64,000 nucleotides of DNA from Saccharopolyspora hordei (GCF_013410345.1 NZ_JACCFJ010000001.1:620001-684000); one strand, 5' to 3'; shown: positions 49,342 to 60,338, numbered from the stretch's first letter. Numbers and translations are program-made. The notes: generated by a model not told the origin, from the sequence alone.

Positions 49342-50765
49342 TGCCCGAACCGGCCGCTCAGACCGGAGCGACCAGCGGCGCCCCGCGAGTGCTCACTCGG
49401 CGGGGCACTGAGCTGTTCATGCTGGTTTTCGCTGCGGTGATCGTCACCTCCGCGCTGCTCATCGTGGAGGTCTCGCAGGAGCAGTCCGTCACCCAGGAGC
49501 TGTTCCTCTACGGGGCCGCGTTCCTGGTGCTGTTCGGTGCCGCGCACGTCGCGGTGCGCCGCTGGGCGCCCTACGCCGACCCGCTGATCCTGCCGCTGGT
49601 CGCGCTGATCAACGGGATAGGCCTGGTGATGCTGCACCGGCTCGACCTGGCCGAGGCCTACGGCGGGCCGTTCACCGCCAAGCAGATCATCTTCACCACG
49701 GTCGGCGTGATCCTGTTCGTGCTGGTCCTGAAGTTCGTCAAGGACCACCGGACGCTGGCCCAGTACGGCTACACCTGCGGCTTCGTCGGGCTGGCGCTGC
49801 TGGCGCTGCCCGGTCTGCTGCCCGGCAGCATCTCGGAGGCCAACGGCGCGAAGCTGTGGATCCGGCTCGGCCCGCTGGGCTCGATCCAGCCGGGCGAGTT
49901 CGCGAAGATCCTGCTGCTGATCTTCTTCGCGTCGTTCCTGGTGTCCAAGCGCGAGCTGTTCACCACGGCCGGCAAGCGGTTCCTGGGCATCGACTGGCCG
50001 CGGGCCCGCGACATGATGCCGGTGCTGGTGGCCTGGATGCTGTCCATCGGCATCGTGGTGCTGGAGAAGGACCTGGGCACCTCGCTGCTGTTCTTCGGCA
50101 TCGTGCTGGTGATGCTCTACATCGCCACCGAGCGCGCGGTGTGGGTGTTCCTCGGCCTGTCCCTGTTCAGCCTGGGTTGCATCGTGGCGTTCAACCTGTT
50201 CGACCACGTCCAGGTCCGGGTGAACACGTGGCTGGACCCGCTGGCCCCCGCCACCGGCGACAGCGACCCCGGCTACCAGCTGCGCACCGGGCTGATGGGC
50301 ATGGCCAAGGGCGGCATCGACGGCTCCGGGCTCGGCAAGGGCATGCCGGAGCGGACCCCGTGGGCCGCCAGCGACTTCATCCTCTCCGCGATCGGTGAGG
50401 AGCTCGGGCTGATCGGCCTGATGGCCCTGTTCCTGGTCTACCTGCTGCTGATGATGCGCGGTCTGCGCAGCGCGCTGGCGGTGCGCGACTCGTTCGGCAA
50501 GCTGTTCGCCGGTGGTCTGGCGTTCACCCTCGCGCTCCAGCTGTTCGTGGTCGCGGGCGGCGTCACCGGCTTGATCCCGATGACCGGTCTGACCGCACCG
50601 TTCATGGCCGCTGGTGGTTCGTCGATGCTGGCGAACTACGTGCTGATCGCGCTGCTGCTGCGGATCTCCGACGCCGCGCGTCGGCCGCAGGCGCCGGCGA
50701 AGCCGAAGCCGAAGCAGGCTCCGATCGCCGAAGCGCATACCGAACTGGTGGAGCGTCCTCGATGA
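49341..50765 (+). CDS. rodA: RodA: SEDS-family peptidoglycan polymerase
   Basis: A 474-aa SEDS glycosyltransferase for septal or polar wall growth, working with the transpeptidase encoded by the next gene. About ten helices are visible, with SEDS motifs GPLGSIQPGEFAKILLLIFF, EKDLGTSLLFFGIVLVMLY and IGEELGLIGLMALFL; the long outer loop holds DPGYQLRTGLMGMAKGG. The ATG overlaps the pstP stop (TTGATG). A Lys/Pro tail (KPKPKQAP) is extra. Ends with an ATGA overlap into pbpA. Confidence 0.96.
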   Translation: MPEPAAQTGATSGAPRVLTRRGTELFMLVFAAVIVTSALLIVEVSQEQSVTQELFLYGAAFLVLFGAAHVAVRRWAPYADPLILPLVALINGIGLVMLHRLDLAEAYGGPFTAKQIIFTTVGVILFVLVLKFVKDHRTLAQYGYTCGFVGLALLALPGLLPGSISEANGAKLWIRLGPLGSIQPGEFAKILLLIFFASFLVSKRELFTTAGKRFLGIDWPRARDMMPVLVAWMLSIGIVVLEKDLGTSLLFFGIVLVMLYIATERAVWVFLGLSLFSLGCIVAFNLFDHVQVRVNTWLDPLAPATGDSDPGYQLRTGLMGMAKGGIDGSGLGKGMPERTPWAASDFILSAIGEELGLIGLMALFLVYLLLMMRGLRSALAVRDSFGKLFAGGLAFTLALQLFVVAGGVTGLIPMTGLTAPFMAAGGSSMLANYVLIALLLRISDAARRPQAPAKPKPKQAPIAEAHTELVERPR

Positions 50766-52219
50766 ACAAGCCGCTGCGCCGCGTGGCGCTGGCCATGATG
50801 GCGATGGTCGTGCTGCTCATGGGCAACGCGACCTACGTCCAGGTGATCCAGGCCGACGAGCTGAACCAGGACGGCCGCAACGTCCGCACCCGCTACGAGC
50901 GCTACGCGCGCGAGCGGGGCCAGATCATCGCCCAGGGCCAGTCGCTGGCCAGCTCCGAGAAGACCGAAGACCCGGTGTACAAGTTCCAGCGGCACTACGC
51001 CAACGGGCCGCTGTACGCGCCGGTGACCGGGTTCTACTCGTTCTACTACGGCTCCAACGGCATCGAGCGCGCCGAGGACTCGATACTGGACGGCACCGAC
51101 GACAGCCTGGCGTTCCGCCGGCTGTCCGACCTGTTCACCGGGAAGTCGCCGCGCGGCGGCAGCGTGGAGCTGACCATCAACCCGGCCATGCAGCAGGTCG
51201 CCTACGAGCAGCTGACCAAGCAGGGCTTCACGGGTTCGGTGGTGGCGCTGGACCCGCGGACGGGCGAGATCCTGGCCATGGTCAACGCGCCGTCCTACGA
51301 CCCGAACCTGCTGACCTCCAGCGACAACAACGAGGTCGCCGCGCAGTGGAACGAGCTCAACGACGACCCGGACCGGCCGATGGCCAACCGCGCCGTCTCC
51401 GAGATCTACCCGCCCGGGTCGACGTTCAAGCTGATCACCACGGCCGCCGCGCTGCAGAACGGCTACAAGCCGAACAGCAAGGTGGAGACCGCGGCGCGGA
51501 TCCCGCTGCCCGGCACGGCCAGCGCCACGCTGCCCAACTACGGCGGCAACACCTGCAAGGGCGAGACCCTGACCATGGCCGTCGCCTACTCCTGCAACAC
51601 GGCGTTCGCCAAGATCGCCGGTGAGCTGGGCCCGGAGAAGTTGCGGGAGGCCGCGGCCGCGTTCGGCTTCGGCGAGGACCTGCAGATCCCGATGAGCGTG
51701 GCCAAGTCGGACCTCGGCGCGATGGCCGACGCCGCGGCGCTGTACCAGAGCGGCATCGGCCAGCGGGACGTGCGGGTCACCCCGATGCAGAACGCCATGG
51801 TGGCCGCGGCCATCGCCAACGACGGCACGATGATGAAGCCGCAGCTGGTGAAGGCCACCCGCGCCCCGGACATGACCGAGCTGGACACCTTCCGGCCGGA
51901 GGAGCTGAAGCAGTCGGTCTCCCCGGAGATCGCGCACATGATCCGGGACATGATGATCCAGTCGGAGAAGCACACCAAGGGCTCCGGCAAGATCTCCAAC
52001 GTCCAGATCGCCTCGAAGACCGGGACCGCCCAGCACGGCGACCCCGACGACAGGCCGCACGGCTGGTACGTGGCGTTCGCCCCCGCCGAGAACCCGACCA
52101 TCGCGGTCGCCGTGATCGTGGAGAACGGCGGCGACGAGGGTGCGGAGGCCACCGGCGGCTCGATCGCCGCCCCGATCGGCCGGGAGGTCATCCGGGCCGG
52201 TCTGCAGGGGGGTGGCTGA
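50762..52219 (+). CDS. pbpA: PbpA: class B penicillin-binding protein (transpeptidase)
   Basis: Cross-links peptidoglycan as partner of RodA. 485 aa with one N-terminal helix (VALAMMAMVVLLMGNATYVQV) and a transpeptidase domain whose active-site motifs are all present: STFK in YPPGSTFKLITT, SCN in AYSCNTAF and KTGT in ASKTGTAQHG. Length is close to mycobacterial PbpA. It overlaps rodA by four bases and is followed three bases later by pknA. Confidence 0.97.
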   Translation: MNKPLRRVALAMMAMVVLLMGNATYVQVIQADELNQDGRNVRTRYERYARERGQIIAQGQSLASSEKTEDPVYKFQRHYANGPLYAPVTGFYSFYYGSNGIERAEDSILDGTDDSLAFRRLSDLFTGKSPRGGSVELTINPAMQQVAYEQLTKQGFTGSVVALDPRTGEILAMVNAPSYDPNLLTSSDNNEVAAQWNELNDDPDRPMANRAVSEIYPPGSTFKLITTAAALQNGYKPNSKVETAARIPLPGTASATLPNYGGNTCKGETLTMAVAYSCNTAFAKIAGELGPEKLREAAAAFGFGEDLQIPMSVAKSDLGAMADAAALYQSGIGQRDVRVTPMQNAMVAAAIANDGTMMKPQLVKATRAPDMTELDTFRPEELKQSVSPEIAHMIRDMMIQSEKHTKGSGKISNVQIASKTGTAQHGDPDDRPHGWYVAFAPAENPTIAVAVIVENGGDEGAEATGGSIAAPIGREVIRAGLQGGG

Positions 52220-52222
52220 TCC

Positions 52223-53545
52223 GTGCTGACCTCCGGCCAGTTGCTCGCCGACCGCTACCGCCTGGGCAAGCGCATCGCGGTCGGCGGGATGGGCGAGGTG
52301 TGGGAGGCGGTGGACGTCCGGCTCGACCGGACCGTCGCCGTCAAGGTGCTCAAGGCCGAGCTGTGCGGGGACGCGGAGTTCCTGCACCGGTTCCGCACCG
52401 AGGCCCGCACCACCGCGTCGCTGAACCACCCGGGCATCGCCGCGGTGCACGACTACGGCGAGACCGCGGCGATCCCGGACGGGCCGGAGGACACCGCGTA
52501 CCTGGTGATGGAGCTGGTCGAGGGCGAGCCGCTGGCCGCGATCCTCGCCCGCGAGGGCCGCATCAACACCGACCACGTGCTGGAGATGCTGGAGCAGGCG
52601 GGCCACGCGCTGCAGGCCGCGCACGAGCGCGGCCTGGTGCACCGCGACGTCAAGCCCGGCAACATCCTGATCACCCCGGACGGCAAGGTGAAGCTGACCG
52701 ACTTCGGCATCGCCAAGGCGGCCGACTCGGCACCGGTGACCCGCTCCGGGATGGTGATGGGGACCGCGCACTACATCGCGCCGGAGCAGGCCCTCGGCAA
52801 CGAGGCCACCCCGTCCAGCGACGTGTACTCGTTGGCCGTGGTCGGCTACGAGTGCCTGATGGGCCACCGCCCGTTCCTGTCCGACAACGCGGTGACGGTC
52901 GCGATGATGCACATCCGGGACATCGCGCCTCCGCTGCCGCCGGACGTGCCGCCCGGGGTGCGGGCGCTGATCGAGGCGACCATGGCGAAGGACCCGCGGC
53001 GGCGCTACGCCGACGGCGGCGAGTTCGCCAACGCCGTCGCCGCGGTGCGCGCCGGCCGACCGCTGCCGACCCCGTCGTCGCTGGTCGTACCGCAGCAGCG
53101 CCAGCAGCTCAACGTGCCCGTGCCGAACACCGGCGTGCCCGGCGCGGGTGTTCCCGGCACCCAGGTCCCGGGCACCGGGGTCCACCCGGTCCCGGGGCAG
53201 CAGCTCCCCCCGGTGGGCACCACCACCCATCCCCCAGGACTCATCCCCCCGCAAGCACCGGCCCCGCAGCCACCCCCACCTCCGACCTCCTCGGCCGGCA
53301 AGGTCGTGGTCTGGGTCCTGGTGGCCGTGCTGGCGATCGCGGTGCTGGCCGTTGTGGCCTTGGCGACCCTCTGGCTCGTCAACCACGACCAGGGCATGGG
53401 TGCGGCAACTCACGACCTGGACCTCACCGCCGCGTTGGACCACACTGCGCTGCGGGAACCGGACCCGGTGGGCTCGCCGGGCACCGGAGCCGGGGGAACA
53501 CCACTCGTCCTGTCGGTGCCGAACGGCGAGGGCGGATCGGCATGA
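52223..53545 (+). CDS. pknA: PknA: membrane Ser/Thr protein kinase
   Basis: A 440-aa kinase that controls cell shape and division. The kinase domain (about 10-270) has GGMGEVWEA, the Lys in [22 protein letters not shown], an activation segment with Thr ([15 protein letters not shown]) and the APE-like IAPEQ. A Pro-rich linker with PGTGVPG-like repeats precedes the membrane helix ([20 protein letters not shown]) and a short outer tail. GTG start three bases after pbpA stop. No PASTA repeats, as expected for PknA. Confidence 0.96.
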   Translation: MLTSGQLLADRYRLGKRIAVGGMGEVWEAVDVRLDRTVAVKVLKAELCGDAEFLHRFRTEARTTASLNHPGIAAVHDYGETAAIPDGPEDTAYLVMELVEGEPLAAILAREGRINTDHVLEMLEQAGHALQAAHERGLVHRDVKPGNILITPDGKVKLTDFGIAKAADSAPVTRSGMVMGTAHYIAPEQALGNEATPSSDVYSLAVVGYECLMGHRPFLSDNAVTVAMMHIRDIAPPLPPDVPPGVRALIEATMAKDPRRRYADGGEFANAVAAVRAGRPLPTPSSLVVPQQRQQLNVPVPNTGVPGAGVPGTQVPGTGVHPVPGQQLPPVGTTTHPPGLIPPQAPAPQPPPPPTSSAGKVVVWVLVAVLAIAVLAVVALATLWLVNHDQGMGAATHDLDLTAALDHTALREPDPVGSPGTGAGGTPLVLSVPNGEGGSA

Positions 53546-53582
53546 TGGGACGATCGTTGACAAGGATCGGAACGACGCTTCG

Positions 53583-55541
<1,959 letters not shown>

Positions 55542-55552
55542 GGCACGGACTG

Positions 55553-55589
55553 CGAAGGGCCACCTCCCGCCCTGGGAGGTGGCCCTTCG
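55553..55589. terminator. bidirectional terminator after pknB
   Basis: A perfect 16-bp stem (CGAAGGGCCACCTCCC) with a 5-base loop between the convergent pknB and trpG genes; it ends the long fhaA-pknB transcript. Confidence 0.85.
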
Positions 55590-55604
55590 TCCGTCTCGAC
55601 GCCG

Positions 55605-56246
55605 TCAGCGCCGCGCGGCCGCGGCGACCTCGCGCATGCCCCGTTCGAGCTCGTCGACCAGGTGCCCGTCGACGGGGTGCCCCGCGTCGGCCATCCAGTT
55701 CGCCAGCATCCGGTGGCCGCCGTCGGTGAGCACCGACTCGGGGTGGAACTGGACGCCCTCGACCGGCAGCTCGCGGTGCCGCATGCCCATCACGATGCCC
55801 GAGGCGGTGCGGGCGGTGACCTCGAAGTCGTCCGGGACGGTGTCCGCGCGGACGATCAGCGAGTGGTAGCGGGTGGCGATGAACGGCTCGGGCAGCCCGG
55901 CGAAGACCCCGGCCCCGGAGTGGTGGATCTCGCTGACCTTGCCGTGCAGCAGCTCGGGGGCCCGCTCGACGACCCCGCCCCACACCGCGCCGATGGCCTG
56001 GTGGCCGAGGCACACGCCCAGCACCGGCTTGCGTTCGGCGGCGCAGCGCTGGATCAGCTCCATGGTGCGCCCGGCGCGGTCCGGCGTCCCCGGACCGGGG
56101 CTGAGCAGGACACCGTCGGCCTCCGCCACCTCGTCGTCGGTGACGACGTCGTTGCGCCGCACGACGCAGTCCGCGCCCAGCTGCGCGAGGTACTGCACGA
56201 GGTTGTAGACGAAGCTGTCGTAGTTGTCGACGACGAGTACGCGCAC
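55605..56246 (-). CDS. trpG: glutamine amidotransferase of anthranilate/aminodeoxychorismate synthase (component II)
   Basis: Provides ammonia from glutamine to a chorismate-using partner for tryptophan or folate synthesis. The 213-aa class I amidotransferase has RVLVVDNYDSFVYNLVQYL, the oxyanion loop SPGPGTPD, the nucleophile Cys in GVCLGHQAIG, and the His-Glu pair in GVQFHPESVLT. Position next to pknB is typical in actinobacteria, where this gene is usually called trpG or pabA; no component I is in the window. Confidence 0.94.
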   Translation of the reverse strand: MRVLVVDNYDSFVYNLVQYLAQLGADCVVRRNDVVTDDEVAEADGVLLSPGPGTPDRAGRTMELIQRCAAERKPVLGVCLGHQAIGAVWGGVVERAPELLHGKVSEIHHSGAGVFAGLPEPFIATRYHSLIVRADTVPDDFEVTARTASGIVMGMRHRELPVEGVQFHPESVLTDGGHRMLANWMADAGHPVDGHLVDELERGMREVAAAARR

Positions 56247-56558
56247 GCCGCCAGCCTACGCGGGTCGCCACCGACCGTGCCCACGGAGTGGCGCCCACCT
56301 CGGTGAACGCCACCACCGGGGCCCGGGGACGACAGCCGGGAACGGTGCCCTCCCTGACGGCGCGGCCGGCCGTGCCGCTCGGTGGGGGCTCCGGTCGGTG
56401 GTTCCCGGCGCGACACGATCACAGCCGGGCTCTCGATCGTCACTGTGATTGCGTTAACGTGGTACCCGGAGAGACGAGCCGATCCGCTGCTGCGCACGCG
56501 GGTCGGTTGACCGCCCGAGCACGCGGCACCTGCGGCCGCACCACCTGGCGAGGACACC
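56247..56558. promoter_or_regulatory. 312-bp divergent promoter region between trpG and crgA; no sortase or DUF881 gene
   Basis: In many actinobacteria a DUF881 protein and/or a class E sortase gene lies at this point. Here the gap has only short, atypical ORFs. The least GC-rich part, 56420-56465 (ATTGCGTTAACGTGGTACCC), is the likely crgA promoter. Confidence 0.5.
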
Positions 56559-56825
56559 ATGCCGAAGTCCAAGGTCCGGAAGAAGGACTCACCCACCCCG
56601 GTGACGGATCGCCGCACGCCGGTGAAGGCGAAGGCGGCTGGCCCGTCACACCCGATCTACGTCGCGGTCATGCTGGGCATGATGATCATCGGCCTGCTGT
56701 GGCTGGTGGTGAACTACATCGCGGGCGACAAGATCTCGTTCATGGCCGAGCTCGGCGGCTGGAACTTCGCCGTCGGCTTCGCCTTCATGATCATCGGCCT
56801 GCTCATGACGATGCGCTGGCGCTGA
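56559..56825 (+). CDS. crgA: CrgA: cell division inhibitor/scaffold protein
   Basis: An 88-aa membrane protein that links FtsZ, FtsQ, FtsI and CwsA at the septum in mycobacteria and delays septation in Streptomyces. Two membrane helices (IYVAVMLGMMIIGLLWLVVN; FAVGFAFMIIGLLMTMRW) follow a basic N-terminus (PKSKVRKKD), the usual CrgA layout and length. The ATG is preceded by CGAGGACACC. Confidence 0.95.
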   Translation: MPKSKVRKKDSPTPVTDRRTPVKAKAAGPSHPIYVAVMLGMMIIGLLWLVVNYIAGDKISFMAELGGWNFAVGFAFMIIGLLMTMRWR

Positions 56826-56842
56826 CCGCGCCGCGAGCGACT

Positions 56843-56872
56843 GAGGCCCGGAGGGTGCGCCCTCTGGGCCTC
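56843..56872 (+). terminator. hairpin terminator after crgA
   Basis: A stem of about 13 bp (GAGGCCCGGAGGG, with wobble) and a 4-base loop, 18 bp past the crgA stop. Confidence 0.65.
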
Positions 56873-56934
56873 ACTCATCCGGTCGGGGGCTTGACGCTCG
56901 GTCAGCGAACCACATCGATGCAATTCATCCCCAC

Positions 56935-56978
56935 TGGGGATAACCCCTGTGGATAACTCTTCGGTAGCAGGTGGACAA
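56935..56978. promoter_or_regulatory. DnaA-box group before the PH-domain gene
   Basis: TGTGGATAA at 56948-56956 is a perfect minus-strand TTATCCACA. TGGGGATAA at 56935-56943 and GGTGGACAA at 56970-56978 are one mismatch away from boxes. The last ends two bases before the GTG start of the next gene. Confidence 0.5.
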
Positions 56979-56980
56979 CG

Positions 56981-57388
56981 GTGCACGATCCGAACGGACC
57001 GCAGCGGTGGTCGACCCCGGTCGGGTTGGTGACGACCGGCTGGGTGCTCACCGCCGCGGCCGTGGCCTGGTGGTTCGCCGCCGAGTCCGCGACGGACCGG
57101 CTGTTCGTCGGCGTCCTGGTGCTCGCCCTCGCCGCGGTCTCCGCGCACGCCACCCTCTGCCGCCCGCGCCTGAGCGCGGACCGGGACGGCGTCACCGTCC
57201 GCGGCGTGGGCGGCCGACGGCACTGGCCGTGGTCCGCGGTGACGGTCCGGGTGCGCAGCCACCGGCGCTTCGGCCGCGACGTGCAGTCCCTGGAGCTGGA
57301 CGGGGACGAGCTGGTCGTCCTGACGCGGCTGGACCTCGGCACGGACCCGCAGGACGTCGCCGACGCGCTGCGCGCTTGGCGCGGCTGA
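56981..57388 (+). CDS. small membrane protein with a bacterial PH domain
   Basis: A 135-aa protein with two N-terminal helices (PVGLVTTGWVLTAAAVAWWF; LFVGVLVLALAAVSAHATL) and a C-terminal PH-like beta domain (RLSADRDGVTVRGVGGRRHW, PWSAV, LDGDELVVLTRLDLG). It corresponds in position to Rv0010c of M. tuberculosis, between ppiA and crgA. Function unknown, probably in envelope or division. GTG start directly after the DnaA-box group. It converges with the rhomboid gene, two bases apart. Confidence 0.85.
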   Translation: MHDPNGPQRWSTPVGLVTTGWVLTAAAVAWWFAAESATDRLFVGVLVLALAAVSAHATLCRPRLSADRDGVTVRGVGGRRHWPWSAVTVRVRSHRRFGRDVQSLELDGDELVVLTRLDLGTDPQDVADALRAWRG

Positions 57389-57389
57389 C

Positions 57390-58316
57390 TCAGCGGAGGA
57401 CGCCGCAGCGCGCCCCCGTTCCGGAGCCGAAGCACACCAGGTCGCCGAACTGCGCGTCGCGCGCGACCAGCACGACGAGCAGCACCACCAGCAGCCCGGC
57501 GAGCGCACCGGCCTGGAGCAGCGCCTGCCGGTTGCGGGGCACGTAGACCAGGGCGCCGGTCGCGAGCACGCCGAGCGCCAGGCCACCGAGGTGCCCGAGC
57601 AGCGAGATCCCGGGGATCACCACGCTGGCGACGATGTTGATCGCGATGACCGCGAGCACCGGTCGCAGCGTGACGTTCAACCGGAGCGCGGCGATGGCGA
57701 TGCCGCCCATCAGGCCGTACACGGCGCCGGAGGCCCCGGCCACCGGGCTGACCTCGTCACCGAACAGGAAGACCGCGGTGCTGCCACCGAGCAGGGACAG
57801 CACGTACACCGCGGCGAACCGCCAGCGCCCCAGCAGCAGCTCCAGGTCCCGGCCGATCACCCACAGGGCGACCATGTTCAGCAGCAGGTGCAGCAGCCCG
57901 ATGTGCAGGAAGCCGGCGGTGAGCAGCCGCCACCACTGACCCCCGGCGACCAGGAGCGGCCACAGCGCGAACTCGTCGAACAGCGGCGCGGCGACGTTCC
58001 GGCCGATGCTGCCGGCCTGCACCGCGGTGATCGCGAAGACCAGCACGTTCACCGCGATGAGCAGCGGCACCAAGACCGGCTTGTCGGACAGCCGCGCCCC
58101 CGCGACCGTCACCGGTCGGCGCACGCCGCGCTGCCCCTGCGCGACGCAGTCGACGCACTGGTGGCCGACGGAGGCGTCGCGCAGGCACTCCGGGCACGCC
58201 GGGCGGTCGCACCGGGTGCAGCGCAGCCCGGTGGCGCGGTCCGGGTGCCGGACGCAGGTCGGCAGCTGCGGCGGAGCGCCGTCCGACCCTGGCTGGGATC
58301 CGGGCGGAACAGTCAC
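57390..58316 (-). CDS. rhomboid family intramembrane serine protease with N-terminal zinc ribbon
   Basis: Cleaves membrane proteins inside the bilayer. The 308-aa protein begins with a cysteine-rich region (CVRHPDRATGLRCTRCDRPA, CPECLRD, HQCVDC) that should bind zinc. The rhomboid core follows with about seven helices: WWRLLTAGFLHIGLLHLLLN, catalytic Ser in GASGAVYGLMGG and catalytic His in LLGHLGGLALG. GTG at 58316 was chosen as the first start before the ribbon with an AGCAGGT upstream; an upstream start would overlap ppiA. Same-strand neighbour of ppiA, 34 bp downstream. Confidence 0.93.
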   Translation of the reverse strand: MTVPPGSQPGSDGAPPQLPTCVRHPDRATGLRCTRCDRPACPECLRDASVGHQCVDCVAQGQRGVRRPVTVAGARLSDKPVLVPLLIAVNVLVFAITAVQAGSIGRNVAAPLFDEFALWPLLVAGGQWWRLLTAGFLHIGLLHLLLNMVALWVIGRDLELLLGRWRFAAVYVLSLLGGSTAVFLFGDEVSPVAGASGAVYGLMGGIAIAALRLNVTLRPVLAVIAINIVASVVIPGISLLGHLGGLALGVLATGALVYVPRNRQALLQAGALAGLLVVLLVVLVARDAQFGDLVCFGSGTGARCGVLR

Positions 58317-58350
58317 GGTCAGGACCTGCTCCCTGCTCGGTCGGCGGGTC

Positions 58351-58899
58351 TCAACCGCGCTCGATCGAGACCTTCTCGATGATGATGTCGGAAACCGGTC
58401 GGTCACCCGGGCCGGTGGGCGTGTTCGCGATCGAGTCGACGACCTCGCGAGAAGCCTGGTCGGCCACCTCGCCGAAGATGGTGTGCTTGTAGTTCAACCA
58501 GCTGGTGGCGGCCACCGTGATGAAGAACTGCGAGCCGTTGGTGTTCGGCCCGGCGTTCGCCATGGCCACCAGGTACGGCCGGTCGAACTGCAGGGTCGGG
58601 TGGAACTCGTCGGCGAACTTGTAGCCCGGGCCGCCGCGGCCGGTGCCGGTCGGGTCCCCGGTCTGGATCATGAAGCCCTCGATGACCCGGTGGAAGATCA
58701 CCCCGTCGTAGAACGGGCCGGACTTCTCACCCTTCGCGTTGGGCTCGGTGTACTCCTTGGTGCCTTCGGCGAGACCCACGAAGTTCTGCACGGTCTTGGG
58801 CGCCTTGTCGGGGAACAGGTTGATCCGGATGTCCCCCTGCGAGGTGTGCAGGGTGGCGGTCACCTGGGTCCCAACGAGCGATCCGTTGTCTTCAGCCAC
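58351..58899 (-). CDS. ppiA: PpiA: cyclophilin-type peptidyl-prolyl isomerase
   Basis: A 182-aa cytoplasmic cyclophilin. The active-site residues are visible in FYDGVIFHRVIEGFMIQTGD (Arg, Phe), NTNGSQFFITV (Gln, Phe) and WLNYKHTIFGEV (Leu, His). Location beside the tRNA-Ile/Ala pair is conserved in actinobacteria. GTG start with AGGATGG upstream. Probably co-transcribed with the rhomboid gene. Confidence 0.96.
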   Translation of the reverse strand: MAEDNGSLVGTQVTATLHTSQGDIRINLFPDKAPKTVQNFVGLAEGTKEYTEPNAKGEKSGPFYDGVIFHRVIEGFMIQTGDPTGTGRGGPGYKFADEFHPTLQFDRPYLVAMANAGPNTNGSQFFITVAATSWLNYKHTIFGEVADQASREVVDSIANTPTGPGDRPVSDIIIEKVSIERG

Positions 58900-59153
58900 C
58901 CGACCATCCTGCCATCGAACAGGCCGATCGCGGTGTCTGGGTGCAGTATGGGCCTCGGCGCGGCCAGGGAGCCGACCGACGTCCGGGGTCCGGAGGGTGC
59001 TCGTGCACTGCGTGGCGGACCTGGAGCTGGAGGGCCCGGTGCACGAGGTCCGAGCTGGTGTCCCCGTCGGGTGAAACCCGGGAGGGTGGAGCTCCCCGCC
59101 GGTGCACGGGGCGGCCCGGAAGGCCGCCGGAACACCCCCGAGGAGGCACGAAC

Positions 59154-59723
59154 ATGGACGAGGTGAAGGCGATGGCCCGGGCTGGCGAGAACGTGGGCAA
59201 GGCGTTGGGGGTCGGCATCAAGTCCGCCCGCCGCAGCGCGAAGCGCGCGGGTGAGGCGGGCTTGGCGCTGTCCAAGCACGCCGCGGAGCTGGCCGAGCAG
59301 GAACTCGCCAGTCGGGGCATCTCGACCGAGGAGCTGCAGGAACGGCTCCTGCAACGCGCCACCGGGATGTCCCGCGAGGAGATCGCCAAGCTCAGCCGCA
59401 AGGCGCGCAAGAAGTGGGAGAAGAAGGCGGCCGCGTCCCGCAAGCAGCTCGCCAAGAACACCGAGGCGGCCCGCAAGGAGCTGGCCGCGCGGATCAGCCC
59501 GGCCAAGCCGAAGCGCCGCAAGTGGCCGTGGGTGCTGCTGGTGCTGGCCGGGCTGGGGGCGGCCGTGGCGGTGGCGTTCTCCCGCCGCCCGGAGGAGCTG
59601 CCGGTCGCCTCCGCCGACAACGACTTCACCCGGCGGGACACCCCGGCCCGCCACCGCGCGGAGCGGCCCGAGGTGCCGGCCCACACCGACGGCCTGCACC
59701 CCACCCCGGAACGCTCCCACTGA
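59154..59723 (+). CDS. cwsA: CwsA-like membrane protein of cell-wall synthesis
   Basis: A 189-aa protein matching CwsA (Rv0008c) in position, between ppiA and the tRNA pair, and in layout: a long cytoplasmic, strongly helical, basic part (VGKALGVGIKSARRSAKRAG; KLSRKARKKWEKKAAASRKQ; LAKNTEAARKELAARISPAK), one membrane helix near residues 122-142 (WPWVLLVLAGLGAAVAVAF) and a short outer tail. In mycobacteria CwsA binds CrgA and Wag31. The cytoplasmic part is longer than in M. tuberculosis. ATG with AGGAGG seven bases upstream. Sequence identity to CwsA is not obvious, so the name rests on synteny and topology. Confidence 0.65.
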   Translation: MDEVKAMARAGENVGKALGVGIKSARRSAKRAGEAGLALSKHAAELAEQELASRGISTEELQERLLQRATGMSREEIAKLSRKARKKWEKKAAASRKQLAKNTEAARKELAARISPAKPKRRKWPWVLLVLAGLGAAVAVAFSRRPEELPVASADNDFTRRDTPARHRAERPEVPAHTDGLHPTPERSH

Positions 59724-59732
59724 GCCGAGGAC

Positions 59733-59764
59733 GGGCACCTGTCGCCCGGCGGCGGCAGGTGCCC
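59733..59764 (+). terminator. hairpin terminator running into a poly-C tract
   Basis: A 12-bp stem (GGGCACCTGTCG with one wobble) and an 8-base loop, ten bases after the cwsA-like stop; its 3' arm merges into a C homopolymer. Confidence 0.65.
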
Positions 59765-59781
59765 CCCCCCCCCCCCCCCCC
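59762..59781. repeat. 20-base C homopolymer
   Basis: Twenty consecutive C residues, with no other homopolymer of similar length in the window. It lies between the cwsA-like terminator and the SRPBCC gene, about 60 bp before its start. Length may vary between cells or be a sequencing artefact. Confidence 0.85.
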
Positions 59782-59840
59782 GCAGCCGCTGTGTCGTGGA
59801 TCACCTCGGCCCGAGCGGTGCGCGGGGCCAGGATGCTGGC

Positions 59841-60338
59841 ATGGACGCACCGACGAGCTTCGACCTGAGCGCCACCACCGACGTGGCCGCACCCGCGGAG
59901 GAGGTCTACCGGATCGCCAGCGACATCACTCGGATGGGCGAGTGGAGCCCCGAGTGCGTGGGTGGCGAGTGGATCTCCGGCGAGCCGGGCACCGTCGGTG
60001 CCCGGTTCCACGGGCACAACCGGCACCGCGACGACACCTGGACCACCGAGTGCGAGGTGGTCGCCGCCGAACCGGGCCGCCGGTTCGCCTGGGCGGTGCT
60101 CTCGTACTCCCCCACCCCGGACAACTCGGTGTGGTCGTTCGAGGTCGAACCGACCGGCGCCGGGTGCTCGCTGACCCAGCGGTTCCGGATGAAGAGCCCG
60201 CCGAGCCGGTTGCTGGCGATACGCGACGCGCTGCCACCGGAGAAGGCCGCCACGTTCCTGGAGTTCCGCCGCGGACGCCTGGAGCAGGCGATGCAGCAGA
60301 CGGTGGACCGGATCAAGGCCGCAGCCGAGGCGCGGTGA
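59841..60338 (+). CDS. SRPBCC (polyketide cyclase/START-like) family protein
   Basis: A 165-aa helix-grip protein. SFDLSATTDVAAPAEEVYRI, ASDITRMGEWSPECVGGEW and FAWAVLSYSPTPDNSVWSFE are the usual strands and cavity-lining segments of the polyketide cyclase/dehydrase group (PF10604-like), ending in a long helix (RRGRLEQAMQQTVDRIKAAA). It probably binds or protects a hydrophobic ligand. The ATG was preferred over an upstream in-frame start because the domain begins right after it. Convergent with the MFS carrier. Confidence 0.88.
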   Translation: MDAPTSFDLSATTDVAAPAEEVYRIASDITRMGEWSPECVGGEWISGEPGTVGARFHGHNRHRDDTWTTECEVVAAEPGRRFAWAVLSYSPTPDNSVWSFEVEPTGAGCSLTQRFRMKSPPSRLLAIRDALPPEKAATFLEFRRGRLEQAMQQTVDRIKAAAEAR

